64,000 nucleotides of DNA from Adiantum capillus-veneris (Eukaryota > Streptophyta > Polypodiopsida > Polypodiales > Pteridaceae), in contig CM043959.1 in NCBI GenBank assembly GCA_014529385.2, positions 8,521,526 to 8,585,525 of the forward strand, in the 5' to 3' direction. The notes below the pieces were generated by a model. The model had not been told where the DNA came from, did no database searches, and saw only the letters and a list, made by a program, of their open reading frames with translations. Shown here piece by piece: positions 1 through 10,429 of the stretch (within the stretch, counting starts at the first letter, position 1; each line of letters starts with the position of its first letter). The position numbers were made by a program, and so were the translations under genes.

Positions 1-884
1 CAAGAAGTCTACTGGTCGTTGTTGCACAAAGTGAACATATAACATTTTTGCAAAATACAGTGCACAATTTGCATTGTGCAAGGGATGGCCATAAACCTCC
101 AAATAAATCCTCTCAGCGTTTTCTTTGATCGCATCATGATTACACTTCGAAACCTTCCACCCTCCTTTCTTGATCTCTGCGTCCTCACATGGCCATATTG
201 TCTTGATCATGTCCGAGGCTTTGTCACTTCTTTATTGATCTCTTTCCATTGCATGTGGTTTGGATTTGCCTATTTTGAGAGTTGTCGAGCAGTACATGTC
301 GCTTGTTGTGCCAACATGCCATGTTCCAGAGACTTCATGTGCTAAAATACATTAACAGTCGCTTGTTGTTGATCATCGGGCAGTGATTGGGTGCCACTAT
401 CTTGTTCTGCATCGGCCATTTTCTCTTAGAGATGTAATCAACAAATAGATCAATATTCAATATCATTGGCAAAGATATATTCTCACGATTCAACAATCTC
501 ACAGATGTAGAATATAACAACTTCTCGTTCACTAGAAAATACCGCGGAATCCATTAAATCAAACCACAAAAAATGCGGCTAATTGAACCACAAGGCAAAT
601 TTGAAATACTGACACTCAACATGACAAAATTTAAATGACTAAAGATAATTAACTCAATTAGGTAAACCACTTCAAACCAGATAATTCACTTCAATAAAAA
701 TTAGGATATCCTGGACAAGACATATGTATATCACAGAAATGGCTCAATCGGATAAAATGATGGTGCAAGTTCAACAAGGGACGTTGGACAGGGTTAGGGT
801 CTGTCTTTAAATGTTCTTTTAAAAATATCAACACGTTGGAAGCATTTCTTCTTTTTTCCCGCTCTTTTAACAATCTACTTTAAT
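1..884. other. AT-rich non-coding stretch, no gene seen
   Basis: Short open frames on both strands have no recognisable domain and no repeat structure. It may be downstream flank of the kinase-like pseudogene to its right, but nothing in the sequence proves that. Confidence 0.4.
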
Positions 885-2232
885 TCAAATAGCCCTCATA
901 ACATCTTCGTCCGGGTGGTGAAAAACTTCTTCTAGAAAGTAAACTTTTCTGGATGCACTCCAAAAATTTTCCAGCATGTCGAATAGGTATCCCAATGTAT
1001 AAATGTCACTCGCTTTCGTGTATGTATTTGTGCACTGTGGATTGTATAGTTCAGGAGCAATCCACGATCGCTTAGCCATCTCATTATTCCTTGCTCTCTG
1101 TGCATCCAAAACTGTAGAGTTTGACTGTGCGCATGGATACAGATAATTAATTATTGCATGCTTAGTTTGTGTTCTTAGCATCATACCCCAATCAATGATG
1201 CCGACGCGGGGTTTATTGGCACGAGTAAAGTCCAACATTATATTGAACGGGTGCAGGTCAATGTGCACTATACCGGGCGAGTGGACAGCTGCAACACCGT
1301 CGATTAAGGCGTGACAAATGGCTGGCATCTGATCGATCACTGCTTTGATCCGCACTGTGGCTATCTCTTGGACAGGAAGATTTGCTACAGGCAATTACCT
1401 CGAGCCGTATTGTAGCCTGTGCATGTGTCATTTGAGCAATCTATGAGCGAATGGTAAGCGGCACATCATGTCGCCCACGGTACCCCCATTGTAGTATGGG
1501 AATATTGTGATCCAAGAAGCGTCGGTAGTAAACCCAATGCACCTTCCAATGGAGGGGTGAAGCGTTTACATTCCTTGCTCTGTCTGAAAGCTGTCAAATT
1601 TTTCCTCACTCCGTCCCTTGTAACATTTTCCCACATATGTAATGTCGTATGGAAAAAAGAGATACCTTTGATGGTGTACAATGTGCACACACCGAAGGAG
1701 CCTGCTCCAATCCTCATACCTTCTACCAAGGCTTCATCAAGGATGCCAACAAGATGAGCGTACTTTGCATTCAAAGCCGTGCACATGATTGTGACGGTGC
1801 CGCTCGCATCGGATCAACCCCCAAAGCTACTTGCACATCTTGGGCCGTCTTCAATCTCTTGGTTAAGGCTGCTTGGTCCTGCGCTTTCACACGCTTCATC
1901 TTTACCTTCTGTTCTATCCACAATTTATCCCAGAGCTCTAATTTTGACATGTCGTAGGCAAGTGGGATATCTTCCTTTAAGTCTCTTCAAATACTTTCAT
2001 ATTGCCCAACACTGTCCTACCTTGTGGTGGGGGTCAAATTCTTGAATCCCTGCTGGAATCAACAACTTGTATTGGCCTTCAAGTCGCAACCTGCACGCTG
2101 TATTCTCCCATATAGCGCTAGTGAGTTCTTTGATCAAGACATCGCTTTCACTAATCTGTGCTATGCGATCATCTGCACATGATGAGATTTCCAAAATACA
2201 TTCTTTACAAATGGCACACATAATACTTTTCT
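885..2232 (-). pseudogene. protein-kinase-like gene, degenerate
   Basis: Read on the minus strand, three blocks resemble a eukaryotic protein kinase. About 1997-2232 and 1790-1990 encode a charged, probably coiled-coil N-terminal part. About 1466-1786 carries a glycine-rich loop (IGAGSFG) after VEGM. About 885-1394 carries a catalytic loop (VHIDLHPFNIM, with HID where most kinases have HRD), IDWG where DFG is usual, and an APE-type motif (WIAPELY) followed by SDIYTLGYL, matching subdomain IX. No ATP-anchoring VAIK lysine is visible. The blocks sit in different frames with stops between them: an in-frame TAG near 1440 and a small frame-breaking insertion near 1395-1410. Introns are possible, but the gaps lack convincing splice sites, so I favour a pseudogene or a divergent gene with model errors. 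The DLHPFN motif resembles kinases that use Asp-Leu-His in the catalytic loop. Substrate and pathway are unknown. Confidence 0.6.
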
Positions 2233-2233
2233 T

Positions 2234-2384
2234 TTGATCTAGCGTCATGTTTGCACTGGACAATAAAAAACAGCATATCAAATTTGATCTGGCGTCATCT
2301 TTGCACTGGACAATAAAAAAACAAGATATCAAATTTGATCCGGCGTCATGTTTGCACTGGACAATAAAAAACAGCATATCAAAT
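2234..2384. repeat. three tandem copies of a ~50-bp unit
   Basis: Three near-identical units begin at about 2234, 2284 and 2335 (periods 50 and 51). Each holds GCGTCATGTTTGCACTGGAC followed by CAATAAAAAACA and ending in ATATCAAA. The repeat lies directly upstream of the kinase-like reading frame on the minus strand. Its translation is an artefact of the repetition. Confidence 0.85.
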
Positions 2385-2750
2385 ACAAATTCATGGTTGC
2401 GAATACACTAACACTCTCACAGTATTTGAGGCAAACCCTTAACCACCACTTGAAGACTTTAAGAAATGTGCAAGGAAATATTGATAAAAATTAAAAACAA
2501 TCTTCAGTTAAAATTGCAATCTGTTACACGTGTAAAAAACAGATCAAAAAAGTGGTTTATAAGAATTAAATTCAGATCAAACAATACATGTTAACGGTCT
2601 GGCATATTTCAGCATATATTGATTTTTTAACTTATATTTTTCTCCATGTGCACATACTAGTTCAAACAAAGCACACACCAACTTAAAACTTCAAAAACGT
2701 TTAAAACATTGGAAGTATACAAATTGGACTAGCAAATAATGTTCACACAC
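2385..2750. other. AT-rich non-coding stretch
   Basis: No reading frame, repeat or motif could be supported here. Confidence 0.4.
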
Positions 2751-3040
2751 TTTTTTACATAGAATTTATGTAAATGTATCAATCAAAAAAGCGATGATAA
2801 TTGATGCTCTTTAAAAAGATACAAAAGAATATTTAACATGCAAATTGTGTGCAAATTCTTTTTTATAGAGAATTTATGTAAATGAAGCATTAAAAATAGC
2901 CATGATACTTGAGGTCCTTTAAAAAGAAAAAAATAATTAATATGAAACTTGTGTGCAAATACTTTTTTGCATATAATTTATATAAATGGAGCATTTATAA
3001 TAGCGATGATTGATGAATAAAGTATTCTTTTGAATATGAT
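2751..3040. repeat. three diverged ~105-bp tandem units, AT-rich
   Basis: Units begin with a T6 run at 2751, 2859 and 2963 (periods 108 and 104). Each continues with a version of GAATTTATGTAAATG, an AAAATAGCGATGAT-like core, then CTTTAAAAAGA and TTGTGTGCAAAT. The copies are clearly diverged, so the array is old. No coding content. Confidence 0.7.
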
Positions 3041-3602
3041 TAGCTAGTATATAATTTCAAATAGAAAATTAAAAACAACAAAATCAAACAATTCATACAT
3101 TTTGTATATGAAATACTCTTCACAGCCGCGTTATTGACCAAGTATTTCATATTCTTAATACTTAAAAATTAATTGCGCATGCACATACAAATTATATGAG
3201 TTTGTACGGCCGGTTTAATGACTTGAACGCCACATTTATGCAAAAACAGAAGCTTCCAACAAACGACACTCTATTAGCCGCGTTACCGATCAAGTGCTGC
3301 CTAAATCTAAGGAGAAACAATGGTTTGCATACGAACATCATATAGTTGCATTACTGATCGATGTCTATATGTTTTTTGTGTAAGGGGAAGGGAAGTTGAC
3401 TTACCATGAGGATACTAGATTTGTCGCGTTACCGAGGTAGTACCCATACAATAAGCCAATTCTTACCACAAGGACACCATCTTCCCCATGCCACCGAGGG
3501 AATGCCCCCGTCATAAGCACTATTCCGTAGAACAACTTATACACACACTCCCATTGTGTGATAAGGTACCTTATTTTTTCCGTGCAATACGACAAAAGTC
3601 AT
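3041..3602. other. non-coding flank of the Tat element
   Basis: AT-rich, no gene. The motif GCGTTACCGATCAAGTG recurs loosely near 3126, 3279, 3349 and 3424. The part around 3540-3600 resembles 9835-9900 on the far side of the Ty3 insertion, in particular ATTGTGTG followed by a GGTAC-containing stretch and CCGTGCA. Confidence 0.4.
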
Positions 3603-3607
3603 GCTAC

Positions 3608-5137
3608 TGATAGCGGGAAAAAGAGCAGTGCAATCGGGTGGCCTCTGTACTCGTGCACACTCCACAAACCACGCCTCATGCAAACAAGCAAATAACAAAA
3701 CAAAGGGAGCACCACCCTAAATTAAGAGGTTTAGGGACCTCACACATAGTGCACATAGGCAAGTGAGACTTCTGGCATTATGATGGCATCAAAACATATG
3801 GAAAAACACATAGAAGCGAAGCTTAGGGACCTTATGTAGCATATATATACACAAGACATCAGCTTAACAATACAACGGCATCTGATCATACATAACAAGG
3901 ATATAGAGAAGCAAGCCAAGGATGGCATAATCCCTTGTCAAAAACAATCAACCCAGCAAGTAGGTATGATCCTACTAGAAACACATCAATACCTTAGAGA
4001 ATGATGGCAAGGATGGTGGCCATGGAGCATGAGAGAAGACTCCTTATTTAGGTTTTAGGGCTAGTAATGTAGCATACTAGAGGGAGAGAGAGAGAGGGAG
4101 AGAGAGTAGAGCTCCATCCATAGCTCCTCGTTGTGAGCAATGTCGTCATAGCTTCGTTGCTTGGTGAAGTGGGTGAAGTGTTGGTTTTGAGTGAGAGAAG
4201 GCCTCCTTATATAGGTTTCTGAGAGGGTTTAGGATTAGGGATAAACATGCTTAAATCCACTGATTGGGGTTACTTTTTGCTTAGGGTGGTCAACAGATTG
4301 AGGTCACCTGATATGTCACCATCAAGATATTCTCTAGAGTGATGTGAGAGGGGAGGGTAAATGCTGATTTTTCTGATTGTGACACATGGGGATAAGGTCT
4401 TGACCATCATTTAAGAGCAGGTAAGGTGTCTGTTGAAACTGGAGGTTCTTCACATGTCAGGGGGGGACCTGCGGGGGGAGGTGGCAGCTGGGTCTTCCTG
4501 AATATCAAATTCTCAAAAAATCCTCAACCATGGCTTCTTTTGACATGTGTTCTTCGAAAAAATCAGCATGTCTCTTTTCAACTCAAAAGTCTTTATCCCT
4601 GTTGACTCACCTTTACCATAAGATTTTCCCTTTTTCTCCTCCTGTAACTGCATTGTTGATGCCCAATCACTGCTTCTAGTAATAGTGAACTGTTACCTAC
4701 CAAATACTTATGGTGCAGTAAAAAATATTTACCATGGGTAAAAAAAGTTACTGTAGGTAAAAAGTGATTTGTATTTACCATGTAGGTGAAAAATATTTAC
4801 TGTAGGTAAAAAATATTTACTGTGGTAAAAAATATTTACTGTCGGTAAAAGAGTGAAAACGGAGTATGCTGTGCTGTGAGTCCACACAAACATCCTCGTG
4901 TAAATTTCACTAGAAATTCACACCTAGAATGGGCTATTCTGTAAGATATAGGTTGTAGGCATGCATAAGAGCTCGTTCCCACGTATCTTCTGTCCATGGC
5001 ACTTTTTACTCTTTGGTGCTTGTGAAGTAGATTTTTCTTCTCTTTCGAGATCCCTTGGACTAGAGTATCATCATCTCCCCAACAACTGACTGTGCCTTTA
5101 TTGCATCTTCACAAGGGGTCCTAAAAACCATGCATCA
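3608..5137 (-). repeat. 3' LTR of the Tat element (full length)
   Basis: On the minus strand it starts TGATGCATGG at 5137 and ends CA at 3608. The segment 4482-5137 matches 9177-9813 closely; the main difference is a short deletion in the GTAAAAAATATTTACTG run. The TSD GCTAC directly outside 3608 supports this outer boundary. Without it, the right copy alone would suggest a 650-bp LTR. Confidence 0.85.
4205..4213 (-). promoter_or_regulatory. probable TATA box of the Tat LTR
   Basis: The minus strand reads TATATAAGG followed by GCCTTCTCTCACTC, a pyrimidine-rich stretch typical of a plant transcription start. It lies in the part of the LTR that is missing from the right copy, so the 5' LTR has lost its promoter core. 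Confidence 0.5.
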
Positions 5138-5153
5138 TATAGCCCTCCCCCTT
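5138..5153 (-). other. polypurine tract of the Tat element
   Basis: The minus strand reads AAGGGGGAGGGCTATA immediately before the TG of the 3' LTR. This is the expected plus-strand primer position. Confidence 0.75.
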
Positions 5154-5849
5154 AAGCTAGAGGTATTTGATGCCTCTAGCTGTAGGTTGTTCTACAATAG
5201 GGTTCTCTTGAATACTTACCTACCTGGTATCAATTGAATTTGCCATGTTACTGCTTTCTTGGCTGATGCACCCTGTTTAGTCCTTTCTGATGAATAATTG
5301 TATCCATCCATGACTAACAACTGGTCTCCTAGACCCTTGAAAGCCATACCCCATCCATTGTCAATATCCGCTTTCACTGGTAGCATTCTCTTTTTTTCTT
5401 TTTTTCTTCTCTTTTTTTCCTTTTTTTTTGTCTTCTCTTTTTTTGTTTTGTTTTTTGAAACGACTATGTACATGATTGTTACCTTAGTTGGAGCTCGAAT
5501 ATGATGAGCTCTCCTCTGAACCATCCTTAGCATCGATTTCACCAGCATATGGCTGTGAAAGACGACATTGGTAGGCCTTCATTCGCCAACCATTTACCAG
5601 GGTCTGATGTACCTTACCATCTAGGTCACCTAGTTGGTAACTACCATTTGAGAACCTCTATATCACTACAAAAGGGCCTTCCCACTTAAGCAAGAACTTA
5701 CCATCCTTCCTGCGATCAAAGCGATTGTCGTATCTGAGCACTAAAGAACCTTTCTTGATACCTTTCTTGACAAGGTTGCGATTGAACTTCTTTTGTTTCT
5801 TCTCTGCCTGGGCTGCATAGTACTTCACTGCTGACTCTCGATCTAGCCC
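5138..5849 (-). other. 3' untranslated and integrase C-terminal remnant of the Tat element
   Basis: Between the integrase frame and the polypurine tract. Minus-strand fragments just beyond the last integrase frame (5560-5850) look like the integrase C-terminal tail, broken by stops. A low-complexity T-rich run lies at 5390-5455. No further gene seen. Confidence 0.5.
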
Positions 5850-6749
5850 TTACCTCTCCAAATCGATGATTCTTCCTTCCACCTGCTTCTCTTGATTATC
5901 CTCTTGATGTGCTTTTAGAACTCGGAGGCTCGCTAGCTCCACTTCTATAGGCAATAGTGCCTCTTGCCCGTAAACCAAGTGAAAAGGTGTATACCCCAAG
6001 GATGTTTTAAAGGATGTTCTGTAGGCCCAAAGTGCTGCATCTAGGTGTTTGTCCCATGCCTTAGGATGTAAATGCACTTGCTTAGTGATGATTTTACATA
6101 TAAGACCATTTACCTTTTCCACAAGACCATTGCACTGAGGGTAGTATGGTGTAGTGTGCCTGCGCTTGATTTTTAACTTGCTCATCAATTGCCCGACTAA
6201 ATCAGCTCGAAATCCCGGTCCCCTATCTGAGAGAATCTCCAAAGGTGTGCCAAAACGGCAACAAAGGCATTCAAAAATGACGTCCTTGGCTGTGATGCGC
6301 TTTGTGGGACGAGCTTCTGCCTATCTGGTCATGTACTCCACCCCCATAATGATGTATTCCTTCCCTGATTGAGTGCAAGGTAGTGGCCCTATTGCATCTA
6401 TCCCCCATTTTTCAAATGGCCCATAGGTTTTGATTGGATGCTGATTTTCATGGGTAAGACGCCTTGGTCCAGCTTTTTGGCAAACCTCACATGTGCGGCA
6501 CCAATGTTGTACATCTTGATGGAGGCTTGGCCACGTGAACCTTGCTTGTAAAATCTTTCTGCTAGTAATCTCTTGTGCAAAGTGGCCACCACACACACCT
6601 TCATGACAACTAAACAAAATATCCTTTATCTCTTGGGATGCAGGAACTCTCCTTAAGACAACATCTTTCCCTCTACAATACAAGTCCTCATTCACTAAGT
6701 AATAGCTGGTAGCCTTTTTTGCCAACCACCTACGTTCACTTTTACTCAT
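5850..6749 (-). pseudogene. Tat integrase
   Basis: One frame interrupted by a stop at about 6321-6323, where the integrase consensus expects Trp (TGG to TAG). The N-terminal zinc-binding module shows CHEG, GGHF and CRTCEVC (HHCC). Catalytic residues are visible: Asp in KWGIDAIGPL, Asp in LSDRGPGF, and Glu in NGLVEKVNG. Further on, ALWAYRTSFKTSLGYTPFHL and LVYGQEALLP are hallmarks of this integrase family. It would insert the cDNA into chromatin. It follows the second RNase H in the same phase, with another stop between them at 6813. Confidence 0.85.
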
Positions 6750-6812
6750 ACCAGAGGGTGCTTCACAATGCTCAAGAAAGTAAAGTAAATCATACAGCTC
6801 CTCCTTTCCCTG

Positions 6813-7778
6813 TTATAAAGGACTTTTCACAATGATAGCACCTACTATGAGAGTTTGTAGTTCTTCACCTGCTAAGGCATCTGCTTCTCGATTTTGATCT
6901 CTAGGTACAAAGTGCACTCGAACTTCTTTAAAACCCTTCAACAAGGCCTTTGCTTCCCTCATCTTAACAGACAATTTGTCATTTTTACAGGCCCATACAC
7001 CAACCATTTGCTTAACAATCAACATGGAGTCACCAAAAACATTTAGTTTTGTGATGCCCTGAGAAAGAAAACATTGCAACCCTAAAACAAGGGCATGGTA
7101 CTCTGCTTCATTGTTAGAATGAACCTCTTTTAGATGAAACCCTTTTGCAAAGATCTTCTCCTTCTCTGGACCTAATATTACTATGCCTGCTGATGCCTTG
7201 TCTTTGGTCCTCTTGTAAGCCCCATCAAAATACAGACGGTGTGCTCCCAGTAGAACTTCAGGCTCCGGGATAGGCAATGCCTTGCTAGGTGCCTCTTTGT
7301 TGGCCTTCTCATAACACCTTTGTGTGAGGACATTTGCCAAACAAGCACGGGTGGAATCCTCTACTTGTAGTGTGTAGTCAAACTCTTGAAGCTGCACCAC
7401 CCACTTTGCTATTCTTTGAGACAATTCCATGTGTTGTAGGGCATATGGAAAAACCTCCTCAGTTGTGATCACCACAAATTGTCTCGGAAGTAAGTAAGCC
7501 CGAAACCTCTCCACTGCAAACTTAAGAGCTAGCACCAATTGCTCAGTTGCGCTGAAACCCTTTTCAGCAGCTGTCATCACTCTACTAGAGAAGTAGACTG
7601 GTCTCATGAGAGATGTCTTTGGGTCTTTTTGCATCAAGACAGCTCCTAGAGCTTCTGGACCTACACTAGGATTTACATAGAATAATTCACCCCATGTGGG
7701 TTGTAGGACGACAGGCAATGAGCTCAAAATGGTTTTAACTTCTTGAAAGCACCTTTCACCCTCCTCACTCCATGTCAA
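6813..7778 (-). pseudogene. RNase H and second (archaeal-type) RNase H of the Tat element
   Basis: About 321 residues. The first RNase H (residues ~30-110) is degenerate: the usual TDAS-type catalytic aspartate region reads YVNPSVG. After a linker, a second RNase H begins near residue 181. It has all four acidic catalytic positions in place: FDGA (D185), NNEAEYHAL (E224), FGDS (D250) and NREADALA (D300). A dead first RNase H followed by an intact archaeal-type RNase H defines the Tat clade. It would degrade the RNA template during reverse transcription. The frame is bounded by stops at both ends, but its phase matches the flanking RT and integrase frames. Confidence 0.88.
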
Positions 7779-7799
7779 TGTAGTGTGTTTAGTGAGCTG

Positions 7800-8185
7800 C
7801 TACAAAGGATAGATTGCCTGAGAAAGGAGATGTATGAATCGTCCCATGTAGCGAACCTTTTGAATGAAGGAGACTAGTTGCTTCACGTTTGAAGGAGTAG
7901 GTAAAGCTAACAATGTCTTTACCTTTTCAGGGTCAGCCTCAATACCATCTTGAGACACAACATGGCCTAGTAGAGTGACCTTGCTCTCACCTATGTGGCA
8001 CTTGTCTTTATTCAATTGCCCACCTAGTTGGGCCAGACGGGTGAAACCTTCATCAACCTTGGACAGATGTACTTCCCTAGAGCTGTAAATGCAAAAATCA
8101 TCAATGAAGACTCGTATGGACTTACCAAAGTAAGGTTGAAACACCAAGTTCATAAACCTTTGGAAAGTAGCTGGGGCATTAGTTA
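7800..8185 (-). pseudogene. reverse transcriptase C-terminal half (Tat)
   Basis: Contains the catalytic box VFIDDFCIYSS (FIDD, both aspartates present), then LLGHVVSQDGIEADPEKV and QLVSFIQKVRYMGRFI. It begins after a one-base frame break near 8185: the preceding frame reads RVMPLV then stop, while this frame continues with the family's [10 protein letters not shown] motif. Loss of one T in a T-run explains the break. A stop at 7800 separates it from RNase H. Confidence 0.85.
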
Positions 8186-9154
8186 AACCAAAGGCATAAC
8201 TCTATAAGCAAAACACCCCCAAGGTGTTATGAAGGTAGTCTTTCTTTGGTCTTCATCTGCAATTCTGATTTGGAAGTAGCCTGAGTACCCATCACACACT
8301 GTGTACCTTTCATGACCAGCCACTTCATTTAGTATTTCATCTTGAAAAGGCAAAGGAAAATGGTCCCTTTTTGTGGCTGCGTTTAGAGGCTTGTAATCCA
8401 CACATACCCTCCACTTCCCATTTTTCTTTGGTGCTACCACAACTGGAGACACCCACTCAGAATCTTCCACTGGGTAGATAAATCCTGCCTTGAGTAATCT
8501 TTTTACTTCTTTTAAGAGTGCATCTTGTTGCACTAGCCCTAATCTCCTTAGCCTTTGCACCACTGGTTTGGCACCTTCCTTTAATTGGATATGGTGTTGG
8601 GTTACCGTCACTCCTTTAATGTGCTCGTAATCAGTTATAAAGAGGCCAGCATGCTTCTTTAGTACCTGCAAATAGGGTTCTCTCTCTTCTTCTAGTAGGT
8701 CCTTATCTAGCATCTCCTCTAAGCGTGTGGCTTCTTCCTTGTTTAGAGAGTCTTGACCACCTTCTCCTTCTGGGTTTTGCAGTATTATACCCATGACTTC
8801 CAAAGAGCTAGCATCCTCCTCAGATGACTCATCCTCAGATGAACAGCAGCTGCTTGTGCTCCATTCATCCATAGAAGTCTCCATCTCTAGGTCTTGTTGT
8901 CTACCCTGCTTCATGTCATACACAATTTTTTGTTGCTTGCCACCTACCTTATGATTTGGTCGCAACTCAAGGGAACCTGTCTCCCAATCTTGCCTAGCTT
9001 TCATAGCCATAAGCCAAGGTCTTCCAAGGATTAGCGGATAGCCCTCCCCCTTGGTTGGGATCACATAAGCATCAATTGAGATTGCCACACCAAAAGCTGA
9101 AACCTTCACTCCATTAACCTTTCCCACACAAGCCACCCTTACATTATTTGCCAT
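8183..9154 (-). pseudogene. protease C-terminus and reverse transcriptase N-terminal half (Tat)
   Basis: Residues 1-70 are the second half of a retropepsin (YPLILGRPWLMAMKA matches the LxLGRPWL motif). The catalytic DTG half is missing because of the upstream deletion. After an acidic serine-rich linker the RT begins: LRRLGLVQQDALLKEV, WVSPVVVAPKKNGKWR, VCVDYKPLNAATKRDHFPLP and YSGYFQIRIADED. The ATG at 9154 is simply the first Met after the deletion junction, not an original start. The frame ends at the one-base frameshift near 8185. Confidence 0.85.
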
Positions 9155-9176
9155 CTTAGCTTGTAAGGAAGTTGGG

Positions 9177-9813
9177 TGGCAGCTGGGTCCTCCTGAATAT
9201 CAAATTCTCAAAAAATCCTCAACCATGGCTTCTTTTGACATGTGTTCTTCGAAAAAATCAGCATGTCTCTTTTCAACTCAAAAGTCTTTATCCCTGTTGA
9301 CTCACCTTTACCATAAGATTTTCCCTTTTTCTCCTCCTGTAACTGCATTGTTGATGCCCAATCACTGCTTCTAGTAATAGTGAACTGTTACCTACCAAAT
9401 ACTTATGGTGCAGTAAAAAATATTTACCATGGGTAAAAAAAGTTACTGTAGGTAAAAAGTGATTTGTATTTACCATGTAGGTGAAAAATATTTACTGTAG
9501 GTAAAAAATATTTACTGTCGGTAAAAAAGTGAAAACGGAGTATGCTGTGCTGTGAGTCCACACGAACATCCTCGTGTAAATTTCACTAGAAATTCACACC
9601 TAGAATGGGCTATTCTGTAAGATATAGGTTGTAGGCATGCATAAGAGCTCGTTCCCACGTATCTTCTGTCCATGGCACTTTTTACTCTTTGGTGCTTGTG
9701 AAGTAGATTTTTCTTCTCTTTCGAGATCCCTTGGACTAGAGTATCCTCATCTCCCCAACAACTGACTGTGCCTTTATTGCATCTTCAGAAGGGGTCCTAA
9801 AAACCATGCATCA
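9177..9813 (-). repeat. 5' LTR of the Tat element, truncated
   Basis: Near-identical to 4482-5137. It begins on the minus strand with TGATGC at 9813 and stops at CTGCCA near 9177, where coding sequence of the protease follows after only ~20 bp. The missing part corresponds to 3608-4481 of the other LTR. Confidence 0.85.
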
Positions 9814-9966
9814 GCTACCACACAATGCATACACACACACAACACATACCCCGATTGTGTGGTCAGGTACTCTGTTGTTGCCGTGCACTATGATGCAGAG
9901 AACGCTCCCATTCGACCCCCTCTTTCCCTCTCTCCTCTCTCCTCTCGGCGTAACTGCAAAGGTGGT

Positions 9967-9969
<3 letters not shown>

Positions 9970-10057
<88 letters not shown>
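9970..10057. repeat. (CT)44 microsatellite
   Basis: Uninterrupted CT dinucleotides over 88 bp. Open frames across it encode only Ser-Leu or Arg-Glu and are artefacts. Confidence 0.98.
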
Positions 10058-10062
<5 letters not shown>

Positions 10063-10064
10063 AA

Positions 10065-10174
10065 AAGATGAAAGCAAGAAATAACACCCAGCGGCCCCGA
10101 TTGGGTCTGCATATATATAAGATGAAAGTAAGAAATAACACCCAGCGGGCCCTATTGGGTCTGCATATATATAA
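10065..10174. repeat. 54-bp tandem duplication
   Basis: Two copies start with AAGATGAAAG at 10065 and 10119, pass through AACACCCAGCGG and end in GGGTCTGCATATATATA. Four or so substitutions separate them. Confidence 0.85.
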
Positions 10175-10185
10175 TTTTGCGAGCC

Positions 10186-10271
10186 CGTCGGGCTTTTTTG
10201 TATTCTGGGCGAGATCGTAGGAAAAATGGAAAAACCCGACGGGCCCGCCGGGAATACAAACAAGCCCAACG
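10186..10271. repeat. GC-rich fold-back (copy 1)
   Basis: Imperfect inverted repeat of about 25 bp: an arm at 10186-10210 (CGTCGGGCTTTTTTGTATTC) pairs with 10247-10271. It is related to the fold-back at 21525-21610. The similarity continues downstream of the hairpin, through a GTGATCAC/AATTACGT-containing tail up to an AATCCCTG-like sequence near 10400. Confidence 0.75.
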
Positions 10272-10429
10272 AGAATTTAGTGGGTCTGTAGGTCGCCCTT
10301 AACCGGATTCTTTGTGATTATGTTTAGTGTGATCATGTAAATGTGTCAATAAGACCTTGTGATCACACAAAATTTGTCGTAATTACGTAGATATTAGATC
10401 CCTGACTGAGTCCTCCCAACTAATACCTG

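Larger units (their letters stand above)
3608..9813 (-). mobile_element. Ty3/gypsy retrotransposon, Tat lineage, gag-less derivative
   Basis: A minus-strand element bounded by a 5-bp target-site duplication GCTAC at 3603-3607 and 9814-9818. It reads LTR, part of protease, reverse transcriptase, degenerate RNase H, second (archaeal-type) RNase H, integrase, polypurine tract, LTR. The left (3') LTR is about 1530 bp. The right (5') LTR keeps only its first ~637 bp. The rest of that LTR, the primer-binding site, gag and the protease N-terminus are missing, so internal coding starts directly after the broken LTR near 9154. The dual RNase H marks the plant Tat clade (Ogre/Retand/Tat). The copy cannot be autonomous: gag is absent and pol has a frameshift and several stops. 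Confidence 0.88.

Noticed and set aside
76-345. 89-residue plus-strand frame near the left edge
   Set aside because: Hydrophobic but without signal, domain or neighbours to support it. Such a length is expected by chance.
4593-9476. Identical 62-residue minus-strand frames at 4593-4781 and 9288-9476
   Set aside because: These are the same position in the two LTRs of the Tat element and are non-coding.
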